Assembly: GCA_964597315.1 (NCBI GenBank)
Contig: CAZQXD010000002.1
Location: 1 to 64,000, forward strand
From: CAZQXD01 sp964597315
GTDB taxonomy: Bacteria; Pseudomonadota; Gammaproteobacteria; Competibacterales; Competibacteraceae
DNA: 64,000 bases
Reading direction: 5' to 3'
Part shown: positions 51,088-59,290 of the stretch, piece after piece
Position numbering within the stretch: the stretch's first letter is position 1
Layout of the letters: each line of letters begins with the position of its first letter
The notes under the pieces: generated by a model
What the model was told of the DNA's origin: nothing
Databases searched by the model: none
What the model saw: the letters and a program-made list of their open reading frames with translations, nothing else
Position numbers and translations under genes: made by a program

Positions 51088-52503
51088 ATGCGCAATAACA
51101 ACAAGCGTCGCCTGACGGCGCTAGTGGTAGGGGTCGGCGTGTTGCTTGTCGCGGAGCTGGCCTATCGGCAGCTACGGACCCCCAGTTTGGCGGACATCGT
51201 GGCGGGGGGCGAGTTGGTGGTGCTGACGCGAAATGCGCCCACCCAGTTCTATCAGGGCCGTGAGGGGCCGGAAGGATTTGAACATGACTTGGCCCGGTCC
51301 TTCGCCGCCGACTTGGGCGTCGTGATTCGCTATGTGATTAAAGACAGTGTCGCTGCTATCCTCCGGGCCATCCGCGAAGGACAGGGCCATCTGGCCGCCG
51401 CCGGCCTGACCCGCACCGAAGACCGTCAGCGAAGCTATCTGTTCGGGCCGGATTACCACCATGTTCAGCAGCAGGTGGTCTGTCGGCGGGGCGGTCCACG
51501 GCCCGCCAGCCCCGAAGACCTGCCCGCAGTCAGTCTCACCGTAATCGCCGACAGCAGCTATGCTGAGACCCTGACCCGGCTCCAGGGGCGGCTGCCGGAT
51601 CTGCGCTGGAAGGCCGATCCCGAGGCGGACACCGAAGAACTGTTGGAACGGGTCTGGCGGCGGGAGGTGGAGTGTACCGTGGCTGACTCCAATATCGTCG
51701 CCATCAACCGCCGCTATTATCCCGAACTGGAAGTGGCTTTTTCCCTATCTGCCGAAGAGCCATTGGCTTGGGTGGTGGCCGACCACGCCCAGTCGCTGCT
51801 GCCAGCCCTGGACGACTGGTTCGCCCGGATTCGCGCCAACGGTACCTACACCGCCATTGACGAACGCTATTACGGCCATGTGACGGATTTTGATTATGTG
51901 AATGTGCGGGTGTTCATGCGGCACATAAAAGGCCGCCTGCCCCGCTTCAAAGCCCTGTTTCAGGAAAGCGCCGAGCGCCATGGGTTATCCTGGACGTTGC
52001 TGGCGGCCATGGCTTATCAGGAATCCCGCTGGAACCCCCGGGCTAAAAGCCCTACCGGAGTACGAGGTTTGATGATGCTCACCCGGCGCACCGCCAAGGA
52101 GTTGAACGTCAAGAACCGTCTCGATCCGGCCCAGAGCGTGCGAGGCGGCGCTTTGTACCTGGCGCGATTGCTAAAGCGCTTGCCGGAATCGGTGGTGGGA
52201 GAGGACCGGTTGTGGTTTGCCCTGGCCGCCTACAACGTGGGCATGGGACATCTTTACGATGCCCGCAAGCTGGCCACGCGCTTGAGCGGAAACCCGGATG
52301 TTTGGTTCGGCCTCAAGGACACACTACCGCTGCTAGCCCGCAAAAAATATTATAAAACGCTACGTTATGGCTATGCTCGGGGCAGCGAGCCGGTGAACTA
52401 TGTGCGGCGGATTCGGGATTTTCAGGACATGCTGGAGCAACATCTGGCCCGCCTAGACAGGGGAGCCAACCCCACGCCGCCCCTGACTCAGGCCCAGGAG
52501 TAG
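51088..52503 (+). CDS. mltF: Membrane-bound lytic murein transglycosylase F
   Basis: A 471-residue envelope enzyme that cleaves peptidoglycan glycan strands with anhydro-muramyl ends. An N-terminal helix (LTALVVGVGVLLVAELAY) anchors or exports it. Residues about 40-280 form the periplasmic-binding (SBP_bac_3) domain (LTRNAPTQFYQGREGPEGFE, AAILRAIREGQGHLAAAGLT). The transglycosylase domain follows with catalytic Glu312 in MAYQESRWNPRA, then PTGVRGLMMLTRRTA and AAYNVGMGHLYDA. GGAG lies 10 bases before the ATG. It is divergent from the LysM L,D-transpeptidase, completing a peptidoglycan-related group. Confidence 0.95.
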   Translation: MRNNNKRRLTALVVGVGVLLVAELAYRQLRTPSLADIVAGGELVVLTRNAPTQFYQGREGPEGFEHDLARSFAADLGVVIRYVIKDSVAAILRAIREGQGHLAAAGLTRTEDRQRSYLFGPDYHHVQQQVVCRRGGPRPASPEDLPAVSLTVIADSSYAETLTRLQGRLPDLRWKADPEADTEELLERVWRREVECTVADSNIVAINRRYYPELEVAFSLSAEEPLAWVVADHAQSLLPALDDWFARIRANGTYTAIDERYYGHVTDFDYVNVRVFMRHIKGRLPRFKALFQESAERHGLSWTLLAAMAYQESRWNPRAKSPTGVRGLMMLTRRTAKELNVKNRLDPAQSVRGGALYLARLLKRLPESVVGEDRLWFALAAYNVGMGHLYDARKLATRLSGNPDVWFGLKDTLPLLARKKYYKTLRYGYARGSEPVNYVRRIRDFQDMLEQHLARLDRGANPTPPLTQAQE

Positions 52504-52528
52504 CGCCACCAGCCGGGTCTTCACCCTT

Positions 52529-53044
52529 CTATCGTGTCAACCCCAACAAGCGTCGGTGGAGTTTGGCCCGCCCGAGGTCCAGGTCTTCAATGGACTCAAT
52601 CAGCTCGATGGCGCGGGTGTGTCCTTGGGGCAGACGGTGATGGCGGGAGCCTGCCAGCACCAAAGCCTTGTACCAGTCGAAGGGTTTGAGGGTCTCGTCG
52701 ATGTGCGCAGGATCGGCCTGGTAAAGAAACGCCCCCCAGGCCATTCCGGCGCAACTCACCTCCAGGAGAACCTCGTTGTAACCGTGGCCTAACCCCTCCA
52801 CCTGATCCAGAAGCGGTTTTTCCTCGGTCGCCATTTCGTACACCACTCCGAACAGCCGATCTTCACGGCGGTGGGTGGCGAAGGCGTCGCATTTCGCGGA
52901 GCCGTCTTGTCCCCGCTTGTGAAAACGCAATACATGGCCAGCGAGTTCCGCCACCCCCAATACCCGGGCGGACGGGACGCGCTGTTGCAGCCGCAGGGGA
53001 TGCAAATTGGAGCCATAGGCAAAATAGTTGAGCAAGTCGATCAT
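52529..53044 (-). CDS. Gamma-glutamylcyclotransferase-like protein
   Basis: A 171-residue cytosolic protein of the GGCT-like fold. The family signature YFAYGSNL is at residues 7-14, with LRFHKRGQDGSAKCDAFATH and LFGVVYEMATEEKPLLDQVE following. Characterised members release 5-oxoproline from gamma-glutamyl compounds. Substrates vary across the family, so glutathione degradation is only possible. gshA is elsewhere in the window but not linked. It converges with mltF 25 bases away. Confidence 0.9.
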   Translation of the reverse strand: MIDLLNYFAYGSNLHPLRLQQRVPSARVLGVAELAGHVLRFHKRGQDGSAKCDAFATHRREDRLFGVVYEMATEEKPLLDQVEGLGHGYNEVLLEVSCAGMAWGAFLYQADPAHIDETLKPFDWYKALVLAGSRHHRLPQGHTRAIELIESIEDLDLGRAKLHRRLLGLTR

Positions 53045-53261
53045 GATGGGTAGTGTAAACCCCTACCCCCGGTTGTGTTCCATGAGCGGCTTTTTCCGGG
53101 GCGCCCAGTCACGTTCTCCGGTATCGCCCTCCTGCCCATTTGTCAATGGTTTTAAAGCTAGCCGGGGTGGCGCCGATACTCCATATGAGTTAAAAGATTT
53201 AGCCATAAATATTCTTATAGGCCGGGCATTGTTGATGCTGCTAGCGCCAGGGGCATGGATT

Positions 53262-56200
53262 ATGACACGACAAAATTATCGGGATTGGAGATTCATCGCG
53301 CTTGGACGGCGGTTTTTATGGTCAGTTAATCTGCTTTTGCTAGGGGGGTTATGGGCTGCAAGCACAGCGTACAGCCAGCCACCGACGGGCGACCCCCAGA
53401 ACGGCGCCGTAGCCACTGTGTCGGCGTCGGCCCAGGGTACGCCAGTAAAACTCAATGCCAGCCGCTACGCCAGGCTAGTAAACCGGATTGCCACCCAGGG
53501 CAGGGTAAGAATCATTATTGGCATGACTCCCACAGACACGCCCTCGGTCAGAGGCGACAGGAACCTGTCCGCGTATAAAATCGGTGAAATGCAAAGTCGG
53601 CTTCTAGCCCAGTTGGCGGGTAGAAGTATTTCGGTTCAAAAGCGGTTCCGGCATATCCCCTATCTGGCCATGGAAGTGGATGGGGCTGCTCTCCAGCGCC
53701 TGATGGAACTGCCTGACGTCAGCACAGTTCGGGAAGATCAGCTACTGTACCCGCAGCTTGAGCAAAGCATTCCCCTGATAGGAGCCGATACGGCTTGGGG
53801 GCAGGGCTACACCGGCAATGGCCAGGTCATCGCCGTGCTGGACACCGGGGTCGATAAGTTTCACAGCTTTCTGAACGGGAAAGTAGTAGCGGAAGCCTGT
53901 TTTTCCACGACCAGCACCGCTGCCGGGACCACCAGCCTGTGCCCAAACGGGACCGATACCCAAACGGGCGATGGCGCGGGTGTCAACTGCGTCTACTCAG
54001 GGTGCGACCATGGCACCCACGTAGCCGGAATCGCGGCTGGAACGGGGGGAGTTGCCAAGGATGCTGATGTGTTGGCCATACAAGTGTTCTCCCGGAACAG
54101 TGACAATCAGTTGACTGCTTTTTTCAGCGACATCTTGGCGGCCCTGGATTACGTTTACGATCAACGGGCTAACTTCTCCATTGCCGCTGTCAATATGAGC
54201 CTGGGTGGAGGAGGCTATGGGAATTTCCTGTTGTGCGATCAGCAAGCGCCCTCCATTAAGGCGGCAATTGATCAACTGCGTTCGGCAGGCATCGCAACCG
54301 TCATCGCTGCCGGCAACCTGGGCCGGAAAAGCGAACTGTCCATCCCCGGCTGTCTGTCCAACGCCGTCAGCGTCGGTGCGTCCCAGGATAATGATACGGT
54401 GGCCAGCTTTAGCAACAGCGCCTCCTGGTTATCCCTTCTGGCGCCTGGGGTGGGCATCCGTTCCTCCGTGCCCAACGGCCAGTTCGGCAGTAAAAGCGGC
54501 ACATCTATGGCCGCCCCTCATGTGGCTGGCGCCATCGCCGTGTTGAAATCCCAGAACCCGACCGCTTCGGTTGACGAGGTGCTAGCGGCCCTGACCCTCA
54601 CCGGCCAGTCCCTGACAGATTCCAGAAATGGATTCGTGCAAGCGCGCCTCGACGTAGGCGAGGCGGTAACAGCCGCCGCGTCCCAACCGCTGGTCAACCA
54701 GATTCTCGATCAGGATTATCAAGGCGCCGCGATCCAAGGGAGCTTCACGAGTCTCGCCAGTCCTGGAGCCTATGGGGGGCGGGCCTTACAGGGCGTCAGC
54801 TCCAATAGCGCATACCGGTTCGAGATGACGCCGCCGGTAACCAACCGCTATCGAGTGTCGGCCTGGTGGCCCAACGATTCGGCGAGTTCTTCCGAGGTGG
54901 AGTTCACGCTGACGCAAGCCGCAACGACATTGACCACGGTCTTGGACCAGAGGTCGCGGGGCGGTCAATGGAACGCGGTAGGCGAGATGAATTTACAGGC
55001 GGGACAAGCTGTTTCCGTGACGGTCGCGGCTCGTGACGGCGCCAATTTTTATGCGGACGCGCTGCGCATTGAGTCGGTGACCGCCAATCCAGATCCATTG
55101 GTAATCGAGACACAATCCCTGGAGGATGGCATGGTCGATTCGTCCTACCTGCAAAACTTGCAGGGACAGGGTGGAGTGCTTCCCTACACCTGGGCGATTG
55201 TCGGATCGGGTAGCTTGCCTCCTGGCTTGATATTGGCCGCTTCTCCGGCTGCCATTGAGGGCACGCCTACGACACCGGGCAGTTATGATTTCACCCTTCA
55301 ACTGACCGATAGCCTGGGCGCTTCCGTGACCCAACCCATGTCCCTACAGGTTTTGGCGGCCAGCACCAACGACACCGCCCAACTGCTGATAACGGCGGAC
55401 AACGGCGAAGAGGTGTATCTAAACGGCGTTAGCCTGGGGAGTTCGGGGTCGTGGTGGGTAGGGACCAGTTATGATCTGGCGTTGCAAGAGGGCGTCAATG
55501 TCGTGGCGGTGAAAGGCATAGACGCGGGGGGCGTGGCGGGCCTGCTGGCGGAGCTGACCGTAGAAGGGCAGGCTATGGGAAGCGATGGTGGTTGGAAGGT
55601 GTCGACCCAGGAACAAGCCGGGTGGCAGGGGCTGGGGTTTGATGACAGCGGTTGGGTGGCGGCGCGGGACTACGGCGCCTATGGCATAGCGCCGTGGTAT
55701 CAGCGGGTGCAGGGCTTCGGGACGGACACGCCGGCGAGGTGGATTTGGTCGGCGGACAGTAATCAGGATAATACCGTCTATTTCCGCTATACCTTCGTGG
55801 TGGGTCCGGCCGCGCCGCCATTGGCAATTGACACGCTGACACTGCCCAACGGTGAGCTTGGGCAAGCGTATCAGGCGTCGTTGCTCGCCCAGGGCGGGTT
55901 TGAACCTTACCATTGGCGGATTGCGTCCGGGACGCTGCCCCTTGGGTTGAGCCTGGAGACGGATACCGGGCGGATCAGCGGGCAGCCAACACAAGCCGGA
56001 ACGGCCGCTCTGACAATAGAGGTTCAAGACGCGGCGGGCGCCACCGTTAGCCGCGCCTACCAGATTGAGGTTACGGATGCGGTGTCATTACAAGGCCAGC
56101 TCTTGATAACGGCGGACAACGGCGAAGAGGTGTATCTAAACGGCGTTAGCCTGGGGAGTTCGGGGTCGTGGTGGGTAGGGACCAGTTATGATCTGGCGTT

Positions 56201-56528
56201 GCAAGAGGGCGTCAATGTCGTGGCGGTGAAAGGCATAGACGCGGGGGGCGTGGCGGGCCTGCTGGCGGAGCTGACCGTAGAAGGGCAGGCTATGGGAAGC
56301 GATGGTGGTTGGAAGGTGTCGACCCAGGAACAAGCCGGGTGGCAGGGGCTGGGGTTTGATGACAGCGGTTGGGTGGCGGCGCGGGACTACGGCGCCTATG
56401 GCATAGCGCCGTGGTATCAGCGGGTGCAGGGCTTCGGGACGGACACGCCGGCGAGGTGGATTTGGTCGGCGGACAATAATCAGGATAATACCGTCTATTT
56501 CCGCTATACCTTCGTGGTGGGGCAGTAA
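53262..56528 (+). CDS. Large secreted subtilase with duplicated C-terminal modules
   Basis: A 1088-residue secreted S8 serine protease. A signal helix (FLWSVNLLLLGGLWAASTA) precedes an I9-type propeptide (about 75-165). The catalytic triad is Asp194 (AVLDTGVD), His250 (DHGTHVAGI) and Ser415 (SGTSMAAPHVAGA). A golvesin-like domain follows (about 470-600; YRVSAWWPNDSASSS). Then come two repeats of a He_PIG Ig-like domain or short linker plus a galactose-binding-like domain (LLITADNGEEVYLNG to NTVYFRYTFVVG). The two copies of the latter are almost identical at the DNA level. A start 78 codons further upstream is open, but 53262 gives the best signal sequence. It probably digests external protein. 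Confidence 0.88.
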   Translation: MTRQNYRDWRFIALGRRFLWSVNLLLLGGLWAASTAYSQPPTGDPQNGAVATVSASAQGTPVKLNASRYARLVNRIATQGRVRIIIGMTPTDTPSVRGDRNLSAYKIGEMQSRLLAQLAGRSISVQKRFRHIPYLAMEVDGAALQRLMELPDVSTVREDQLLYPQLEQSIPLIGADTAWGQGYTGNGQVIAVLDTGVDKFHSFLNGKVVAEACFSTTSTAAGTTSLCPNGTDTQTGDGAGVNCVYSGCDHGTHVAGIAAGTGGVAKDADVLAIQVFSRNSDNQLTAFFSDILAALDYVYDQRANFSIAAVNMSLGGGGYGNFLLCDQQAPSIKAAIDQLRSAGIATVIAAGNLGRKSELSIPGCLSNAVSVGASQDNDTVASFSNSASWLSLLAPGVGIRSSVPNGQFGSKSGTSMAAPHVAGAIAVLKSQNPTASVDEVLAALTLTGQSLTDSRNGFVQARLDVGEAVTAAASQPLVNQILDQDYQGAAIQGSFTSLASPGAYGGRALQGVSSNSAYRFEMTPPVTNRYRVSAWWPNDSASSSEVEFTLTQAATTLTTVLDQRSRGGQWNAVGEMNLQAGQAVSVTVAARDGANFYADALRIESVTANPDPLVIETQSLEDGMVDSSYLQNLQGQGGVLPYTWAIVGSGSLPPGLILAASPAAIEGTPTTPGSYDFTLQLTDSLGASVTQPMSLQVLAASTNDTAQLLITADNGEEVYLNGVSLGSSGSWWVGTSYDLALQEGVNVVAVKGIDAGGVAGLLAELTVEGQAMGSDGGWKVSTQEQAGWQGLGFDDSGWVAARDYGAYGIAPWYQRVQGFGTDTPARWIWSADSNQDNTVYFRYTFVVGPAAPPLAIDTLTLPNGELGQAYQASLLAQGGFEPYHWRIASGTLPLGLSLETDTGRISGQPTQAGTAALTIEVQDAAGATVSRAYQIEVTDAVSLQGQLLITADNGEEVYLNGVSLGSSGSWWVGTSYDLALQEGVNVVAVKGIDAGGVAGLLAELTVEGQAMGSDGGWKVSTQEQAGWQGLGFDDSGWVAARDYGAYGIAPWYQRVQGFGTDTPARWIWSADNNQDNTVYFRYTFVVGQ
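55387..55804 (+). repeat. 418-bp direct repeat, copy 1 (within subtilase gene)
   Basis: Begins TGATAACGGCGGACAACGGC and ends CTTCGTGGTGGG. Compared by eye with 56104-56521, the only difference seen is AGT in copy 1 for AAT in copy 2 (Ser to Asn, in WSADSNQDN). The repeat unit recurs every 717 bases (239 codons) in frame. Confidence 0.9.
56104..56521 (+). repeat. 418-bp direct repeat, copy 2 (within subtilase gene)
   Basis: Second copy, offset 717 bases from the first, ending 4 bases before the TAA stop. The intervening Ig-like linker (about 55805-56103) is not duplicated at this identity. Near-identity at synonymous sites points to a recent duplication or gene conversion. Confidence 0.9.
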
Positions 56529-57126
56529 CCGGCGCGTCATTGGCGCGTCTGGTTCCGGCCACTCTGGGCTGGGTACGGCAGACAACGGTTCAAACCGGGT
56601 TCGATGCCTACCCCATGGGTGGTTCCGCGATAAAGGTTACTTTGGCCGAGCCATGGGAGCTGGATAAGCCCAGTGTCAACATTATTTACACCGTATTTCT
56701 CGGCCAGAATTTTTATGCCAAGAAAAACAATGGTTTACTAAAATATGGTGGACGGGCACTGTCAAAAAATTTATCAACTCGACGGACTTGATTTAGAGCG
56801 AAAGTAATTGATGTTGAAAATATTTGTTGCTTATTAGGCAATTACGAAAAATGGCTCAATTTTTGCTATATATTTAGAAATAATGGGAGGCTCAATTCGG
56901 GGCCAATTGACTTAACACTATCGCGATCATGCCCAGGATTGGGTGGCTTGCCGCCATGGATAGATCAGCGCGCCATCAGGCAAACCAGCCGTTGCCTTGG
57001 TCATGAGTTGACAGATAGAGTTGCCCCGTATTGCTGACAACGAACAAATCAGGCTCTTCGGATACTTAAAATCCATATCCGAAAAGTGGACAATTTTGGT
57101 GTTTTTAGACCACAGGGCAATATATA
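56529..57126. other. Intergenic interval before the PEP-CTERM-like gene
   Basis: About 600 bases, AT-rich between 56770 and 56900. Short frames on both strands have no ribosome-binding site or family. The subtilase has no clear intrinsic terminator here. The AT-rich part may carry the promoter region of the 57127 gene, but I cannot assign hexamers with confidence. Confidence 0.4.
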
Positions 57127-57945
57127 ATGTCACACGAAAACAAACGATTAGGGGTGATGAAGCAAACACCCTCACCGATGATTTATGCCTTGGGGTCGGC
57201 TGTCATCGCCTTGATGCTTATCTCCCAAGGCGCATCGGCCAACCAGATCATCCGCCTAGCAAGCGGCGATCTTGATGCCAGCGTCATCGGCGGCGACCCC
57301 GTGGGTCCAGGCAGTCTCGATCCCAATATCACCATGCTGATCGGTCCCGCCAACAGCCCTATCCCTACCTTTACGCCAGCACAGTTTCAGAGCGCCCAGA
57401 CAGGGCCTAACGCCTACGTTGTCAATAATCATCCGCGTTGGAATGCGAGCTTAAGCACTAATCCCGACGCCAACTGGATAGCCACCAGCCCCACTGGTTC
57501 CGCGGGTAATGGAAATTCAGCCCTGTTTGCCATTCCGTTCCAAATCACCGATCCGACGCTAGTATCGGCCACCTTGGAAATGCGCTATGTCGTCGATAAC
57601 CATATTGGCGACGCCTCAAACGAAGGGTTGTTCCTGAATGGGGTAGGGGTTAGCGGCACTAAAACCGGGATTCTTGGCTCCACCGCCTTTAATTTTGAAA
57701 ACGAGCAGTTTGTCTTTGTAGCGAATATCCATTCTCTGCTGAACTTTGGGGACAATACACTGTATGTCAATCTGGCCGACCTTGGGGGTTCCGGGGGCAT
57801 CATGTTTGACGCGGTGATACGCACCACCTCCGCCACCTCCAGCGTGATCCCGGGTCCAGGCGTCGTCCCGCTTTTCGGTCTTGGCCTGTTGACTTTTTGG
57901 GTGTGGGGGCGCAAACACCGGGCCTGGTGGTCCAGATCAGCCTGA
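57127..57945 (+). CDS. Exported protein with PEP-CTERM-like C-terminal tail (PGPG variant)
   Basis: A 272-residue exported protein. The N-terminal signal (YALGSAVIALMLISQGASA) is followed by a beta-rich domain (TLVSATLEMRYVVDNHIGDA, EGLFLNGVGVSG, LNFGDNTLYVNLADLGGSGG). The C-terminus reads VIPGPGVVPLFGLGLLTFW and then VWGRKHRAWW: a short Pro-rich motif, one membrane helix and a basic tail, the architecture of PEP-CTERM exosortase substrates. The canonical Pro-Glu-Pro is replaced by Pro-Gly-Pro. The start at 57127 has AGGG 7 bases upstream; 57157 is an alternative. Exosortase-A-associated genes lie directly downstream on the other strand. Confidence 0.75.
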   Translation: MSHENKRLGVMKQTPSPMIYALGSAVIALMLISQGASANQIIRLASGDLDASVIGGDPVGPGSLDPNITMLIGPANSPIPTFTPAQFQSAQTGPNAYVVNNHPRWNASLSTNPDANWIATSPTGSAGNGNSALFAIPFQITDPTLVSATLEMRYVVDNHIGDASNEGLFLNGVGVSGTKTGILGSTAFNFENEQFVFVANIHSLLNFGDNTLYVNLADLGGSGGIMFDAVIRTTSATSSVIPGPGVVPLFGLGLLTFWVWGRKHRAWWSRSA

Positions 57946-57965
57946 TCAATAGCTTTTACAACGAT

Positions 57966-57997
57966 AAAAAACACCCCAAGCTTGGGGTGTTTTTTTG
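57966..57997. terminator. Bidirectional intrinsic terminator
   Basis: A palindrome centred between 57980 and 57981: AAAAACACCCCAAG on the left and CTTGGGGTGTTTTTTT on the right. It separates the convergent PEP-CTERM-like and decarboxylase genes and can end both. Confidence 0.92.
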
Positions 57998-58060
57998 TTG
58001 GCTTCGAGAATCACGCGGGTAAGTTTGCGTGGTCACTCGCTGCCCTGGCGGCTTGTCCCC

Positions 58061-59290
58061 TCAAATCAGCGCTTCGGCTGGGGGCGGATGGCCTAGAAAC
58101 GCCGTTGGGCTGGCGGTTAGTCCATAAGCGCCAGACTGAAACACCACGATGAGATCACCCACCTCCGCCCTGGCCAACTCCATCCGGTCGGCGAGTATAT
58201 CCAGGGGCGTACACAAGGGGCCGACTACCGATACTGTCTCCCTGGAAGCGCCCGCGACCCGGTTGCCCACCACGACCGGGTAGTTCTTTCGTATCACCTG
58301 ACCGAAGTTTCCAGAGGCCGCTAAATGATGGTGGAGCCCACCGTCGGTGACCAGAAACGTGTGGCCACGGGAAATTTTGCGATCTACTACCTCGCACACG
58401 TAAACACCCGCCTCGCCCACCAGGTATCGCCCTAACTCAATCACTATTTTGGCTTCGGGGAGACGTTCGGCCACTTGGGGTAGCCAGCGGTCTAGGTTGG
58501 CGCCGATGAGTGTCAAATCCAGGGGTTTGTCCCCCGGGAAATAGGGAATGCCGAAGCCGCCGCCGATATTCAACAGCCGCACCGGTCCAGGCGCGAAGTC
58601 CGCCAGCCGCATGGCCAGTTCAAACGTCCGGTCATGAGCCTCGACGATGGCCTCGGGGCGCAGGTTTTGAGAGCCAGTAAAAATATGAAAGCCTTGAAAA
58701 TCCAGTTCTAACTCGCCAATCCGGGCTAATAGCGCGGGGGTCTGCTCGGCATCCACGCCAAACTGTTTCGGGCCGCCACCCATTTTCATGCCCGAAGCTT
58801 TGAGTTCAAAATCCGGGTTGACCCGCACCGCCACCCGGGGCCGCTGCTCCAACTCCAAACCTAGTTTGGCGGTGGTCTCAAGTTCATTCGGCGACTCCAG
58901 ATTGATGGTGATACCCGCTGCAATGGCCGCGCTTAACTCCCGGGATGTTTTACCGGGTCCGGCGAAACTGATCTCGCGTGGCGACATACCCCCATCCAGC
59001 GCGACCTTGAGTTCCCCCAAGGACGCCACATCCAACCCATCCACCAGGCCCGCCATATGCTGCACCAGGGCCGGCATGGGATTGGCCTTGATGGCATAGT
59101 GCAGCTCGATGGTCTTGGGTAAGGCAGCGCGTAGTTCAGCTACCCGTTGCTCCAGCAAGCGGCGGTCATAGGCATAGAACGGAGTGCCCAAGCGCGCCGC
59201 CAGTCTGGTCACGGGCTGACCGCCGATGAGCAAGCAGTCATCGACGACCGGGAAATGGTCAATTGGGCTATGGCGAGGACGTTCGCTCAT
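58061..59290 (-). CDS. PLP-dependent decarboxylase, exosortase A system-associated
   Basis: A 409-residue fold-type III PLP enzyme of the Orn/DAP/Arg decarboxylase 2 family. The PLP lysine is Lys68 in LHYAIKANPMPALVQHM; further signatures are LLNIGGGFGIPYF and VVGPLCTPLDIL with the active-site cysteine. It resembles the type found in exosortase-A polysaccharide loci (pepcterm-associated pyridoxal decarboxylase) rather than LysA, judging by neighbours and the TASPTAFLGHPPPAEALI end. The ATG at 59290 overlaps the AMP-ligase stop by 4 bases, so the two are coupled. Substrate unknown. Confidence 0.85.
   Translation of the reverse strand: MSERPRHSPIDHFPVVDDCLLIGGQPVTRLAARLGTPFYAYDRRLLEQRVAELRAALPKTIELHYAIKANPMPALVQHMAGLVDGLDVASLGELKVALDGGMSPREISFAGPGKTSRELSAAIAAGITINLESPNELETTAKLGLELEQRPRVAVRVNPDFELKASGMKMGGGPKQFGVDAEQTPALLARIGELELDFQGFHIFTGSQNLRPEAIVEAHDRTFELAMRLADFAPGPVRLLNIGGGFGIPYFPGDKPLDLTLIGANLDRWLPQVAERLPEAKIVIELGRYLVGEAGVYVCEVVDRKISRGHTFLVTDGGLHHHLAASGNFGQVIRKNYPVVVGNRVAGASRETVSVVGPLCTPLDILADRMELARAEVGDLIVVFQSGAYGLTASPTAFLGHPPPAEALI

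Noticed and set aside
55387..56521. Tandem repeats considered as a CRISPR or satellite array
   Set aside because: Only two long coding copies with a protein-coding linker; no short regular repeats or spacers.
58061..59290. Diaminopimelate decarboxylase (lysA)
   Set aside because: The fold fits, but the 4-base overlap with the AMP ligase and the FemAB/DegT context point to the exosortase-associated branch.
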